Notes under the pieces: model-generated
Databases searched by the model: none
What the model saw: only the letters and a program-made list of their open reading frames with translations
What the model was told of the DNA's origin: nothing
Shown here: positions 62,059 to 64,000 of the stretch, piece by piece
How positions within the stretch are numbered: position 1 is the first letter of the stretch
How the letters are laid out: each line of letters opens with the position of its first letter
Made by a program: the position numbers and the translations under genes
NCBI GenBank assembly: GCA_050302175.1
Contig: JBNLAN010000010.1
Location: 71,751 to 135,750, forward strand
DNA: 64,000 nucleotides
Source: JBNLAN01 sp050302175
GTDB taxonomy: Bacteria > Pseudomonadota > Zetaproteobacteria > Mariprofundales > Mariprofundaceae
Reading direction: 5' to 3'

Positions 62059-63306
62059 TTATAACTTCTTTTCGTATTCGTAGAGGCGATAATCGTTCGT
62101 TCTGGCGGCAGACGCGGCCCGGCGGATATGCGCTTTCGCGTCCCCCTCAGGCCCATCCTCCAGCAAAGAGCGATAGATGCCTTTATAGAAATTGTCCGGA
62201 ACGACATCAATCGTGAAACGAACCTTGCTGGCAGCGCCCGGTATAGAATCAAGTACAAACATCCGCTTCTCGTCCGGCATCAGCCGGGTATCACTGATCT
62301 CCTTCCAGCCATCGTCGTAATTGACTGTGCGCCCGATCTCCCACTGCCTGGAATGCACCGTCTTCCCTCGCTGATCCAACGCAGCAATGCGCACCACCAC
62401 CTTGGGCGTGACATAGGTGGGGAAGGCATGGCCGATCCATACCGAGGCAAGGGTTAACCTCGCATAACGCCCGGATACGCCTGCATCGATCTTCAGCCCC
62501 TTTCTCACCATATCCGGATCGTGGATACCTCTGAACACATGCTTCCGGTCCGGCATATGGCAGCTCTGGCACTGCACCCCTTCGCGGGCAAAGCGGCTCT
62601 GTCGCCATTCGGTAACGGTATTCTCGATCGGCTTGCCGTTGATGGCATACTCATCCGGAAACTGGTGACAACTGGCGCAGAACTGCGATTGTTCAAAGGT
62701 CCTGGAAGCCGTAAATCCGCCATGTGCCGGGGTATCGACCCTTCCCTCCCCATCGCTTCCTCGCCTTGGCGGGCCGAAACGTTGCCAGCCGCGCACATGG
62801 CAGGCGGCACAAGTGACTCCCGCATGGCGAAGCGGCAGCGCCGCTTTTTCGATATCCGCATCCGCCCGGAACCCCTGCGATTGCCTCAACGATGTTGCCA
62901 ATGCGGTAGCAACCTCATGCTTGCCGGTGAATTTCTGCTCACTGAGAGGGGCATGGCAATCCAGGCAGCTGTTCGCCTCTTCCAGCCCCATATCCGGGAA
63001 CTGCCCGATGAGGCCGGGGGAGAAGGCATGCGCATGCAGACTCTGCCTCCAATCATTGAACTGCTCGCTATGGCACTGGGCACACGCTTCGGGCTCGAGC
63101 CGTTTCTCCAGTTCACTCCAGTCGTGTGGCTCCTGAGTGGAAGTTGCCGCAGGCGCCTGCCAGTAATCATCCGGCAGACCATAGGCCGCCAGAGTCACGC
63201 TGAAAAACAATACTGACATGGGGATGAATGTCCGGAACAAATGGCCCCCCCTTGAAACCTTAGGGGCGGATATGCGCGTATCCGCCCCTGATGATTGAAA
63301 TCTCAT
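62059..63306 (-). CDS. Pentahaem c-type cytochrome
   Basis: A 415-residue exported protein. After a signal or anchor segment (FIPMSVLFFSVTLAAYG) come five CXXCH haem sites: CAQCH, CLDCH, CAACH, CASCH and CQSCH, within about the first 270 residues. A haem-free beta-rich C-terminal domain follows (ASVWIGHAFPTYVTPKVVVRI onward). The haem spacing recalls cytochrome c554-type proteins. It starts two bases after the monohaem cytochrome stop, so both are one operon. It likely carries electrons in the periplasm or outer envelope; donor and acceptor are unknown. Confidence 0.88.
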   Translation of the reverse strand: MRFQSSGADTRISAPKVSRGGHLFRTFIPMSVLFFSVTLAAYGLPDDYWQAPAATSTQEPHDWSELEKRLEPEACAQCHSEQFNDWRQSLHAHAFSPGLIGQFPDMGLEEANSCLDCHAPLSEQKFTGKHEVATALATSLRQSQGFRADADIEKAALPLRHAGVTCAACHVRGWQRFGPPRRGSDGEGRVDTPAHGGFTASRTFEQSQFCASCHQFPDEYAINGKPIENTVTEWRQSRFAREGVQCQSCHMPDRKHVFRGIHDPDMVRKGLKIDAGVSGRYARLTLASVWIGHAFPTYVTPKVVVRIAALDQRGKTVHSRQWEIGRTVNYDDGWKEISDTRLMPDEKRMFVLDSIPGAASKVRFTIDVVPDNFYKGIYRSLLEDGPEGDAKAHIRRAASAARTNDYRLYEYEKKL

Positions 63307-63308
63307 AC

Positions 63309-63938
63309 TCAGTGACGCTGACTGTTCAAATACTCCATACGATAGGTGCGGTAATAGGCTGCCATGGCTGTCAGCTCCTTGGAGTTTTTCTCGAACTGCT
63401 TGCCCTGCATGGGATTGATCATGCAATAGTTGATCATCTGGTCGAGCGTCACGACATCGCCGACCATATTCACTAAATGAGGAAAGTTCTGGCGCTTCTC
63501 CAGATTCAGGTTGGTGTAACCCGAATGGCAGGAGAGGCATGAAAGCCCGGACGAACCGAGACTCTCATCATTCCACATCTTTTTACCCAGATCGGAGGCT
63601 TCCTGAAAGTTGCTAAATGCAACCTTGCGAATCGGCTTGTTGCCGTCCTCTCCCTTGCTGGCCCCTGCACAAGGATTGCAGGGGTTCATCTTTTTCATGG
63701 AGCAGGGATTATGGCTTTTCATATCGCATGGGTTGGCTTTCTTCGACTTCTTCATCGAACACGGATTGTGGCCTTTCATGCTGCACGGATTTGCCTTCTT
63801 TGACTCCTTCATCGAACACGGGTTCGCTTCACTGCTCTTCATGGAGCACGGGTTACAGGGATTATGGCTACCAGCCACAGCCAGGCCTGAAAAGCCCAGG
63901 GTTCCAATAACTGCCATTGCTACTAACAACTTCTTCAT
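63309..63938 (-). CDS. Monohaem c-type cytochrome with Asn-Pro-Cys repeats
   Basis: A 209-residue protein with a signal peptide ending LAVAGS. Residues about 25-95 form a repeat region with nine NPC units, six of them NPC(S/D)MK, rich in Lys and Met. The C-terminal half is a class-I-like cytochrome domain with one haem site SCLSCHSGY, and Met candidates in CMINPMQGK for the distal ligand. GAGGAG lies seven bases before the ATG. It is the first gene of a two-gene operon with the pentahaem cytochrome. The repeat probably binds metal or forms disulfides; its function is unknown. Confidence 0.85.
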   Translation of the reverse strand: MKKLLVAMAVIGTLGFSGLAVAGSHNPCNPCSMKSSEANPCSMKESKKANPCSMKGHNPCSMKKSKKANPCDMKSHNPCSMKKMNPCNPCAGASKGEDGNKPIRKVAFSNFQEASDLGKKMWNDESLGSSGLSCLSCHSGYTNLNLEKRQNFPHLVNMVGDVVTLDQMINYCMINPMQGKQFEKNSKELTAMAAYYRTYRMEYLNSQRH

Positions 63939-64000
63939 ATCAATTCTCCTCATCCTGATTTCTCCTGTTTGCCAGAAGTACAGTATGGTCGGAGTAAATA

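Noticed and set aside
63650..63870. Regular short repeats resembling a small CRISPR array
   Set aside because: They encode the NPC(S/D)MK units in frame; spacing is too short and there are no unique spacers or cas genes.

Overview
The window is chromosomal DNA of a Gram-negative proteobacterium at ordinary coding density. It carries an LPS exporter subunit (LptG), a FimV-type polar protein, lipoproteins and periplasmic c-type cytochromes. FimV, YnbABCD-like genes, pyruvate:ferredoxin oxidoreductase and multihaem cytochromes together would fit a chemolithotroph such as a zetaproteobacterium (iron oxidiser), but that placement is inference from family resemblance. No tRNA, rRNA, CRISPR array, prophage or complete insertion sequence was seen.

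Layout. 1-6.9 kb: a SAM-I riboswitch reading out of the left edge, a NarL-type response regulator, lptG, suhB, a membrane hybrid sensor protein, truA and an orphan EcfT-like gene. 6.9-22.2 kb: a long minus-strand housekeeping run: fimV, asd, leuB, nrdR, glyA, rplS, an RNA methyltransferase, trmD, rimM, rpsP (very long acidic/alanine tail), ffh, a tiny His-rich lipoprotein that is easily missed, guaA and guaB. 22.3-24.7 kb: a plus-strand operon of a PlcP-type phospholipase C, a family-4 glycosyltransferase and dgkA, with a candidate Pho box upstream. This looks like a phosphate-starvation lipid-remodelling module.

24.7-34.8 kb: a secreted metzincin-like protease, nifJ coupled to a GltD-like/ferredoxin flavoprotein, a dicarboxylate symporter, a membrane-anchored beta-propeller protein and an exported glutaredoxin. 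34.8-43.4 kb: a second lipid-enzyme cluster matching E. coli ynbABCD (CDP-alcohol phosphatidyltransferase, CdsA-like, hydrolase-methyltransferase fusion, PAP2-phosphatase fusion) with an added acyltransferase, plus a giant DUF2339 membrane protein. 43.5-45.0 kb: a TetR regulator with two inverted operator copies facing a DsrE2-TusA sulfur-carrier pair.

45.0-60.1 kb: a tightly overlapping minus-strand chain mutS-glnD-patatin-murU-like-ZIP, then rnhB, pheST, rplT-rpmI-infC (IF3 apparently starting at AUU) and thrS. 60.2-62.0 kb: a short AT-richer accessory patch with small hypothetical genes and a truncated antitoxin-like gene, flanked by two identical 23-bp palindromes. 62.0-63.9 kb: a pentahaem cytochrome and a monohaem cytochrome with nine Asn-Pro-Cys units.

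The most notable systems are the PlcP-glycosyltransferase-DgkA operon, the ynb-like cluster and the Cys-rich cytochrome pair.
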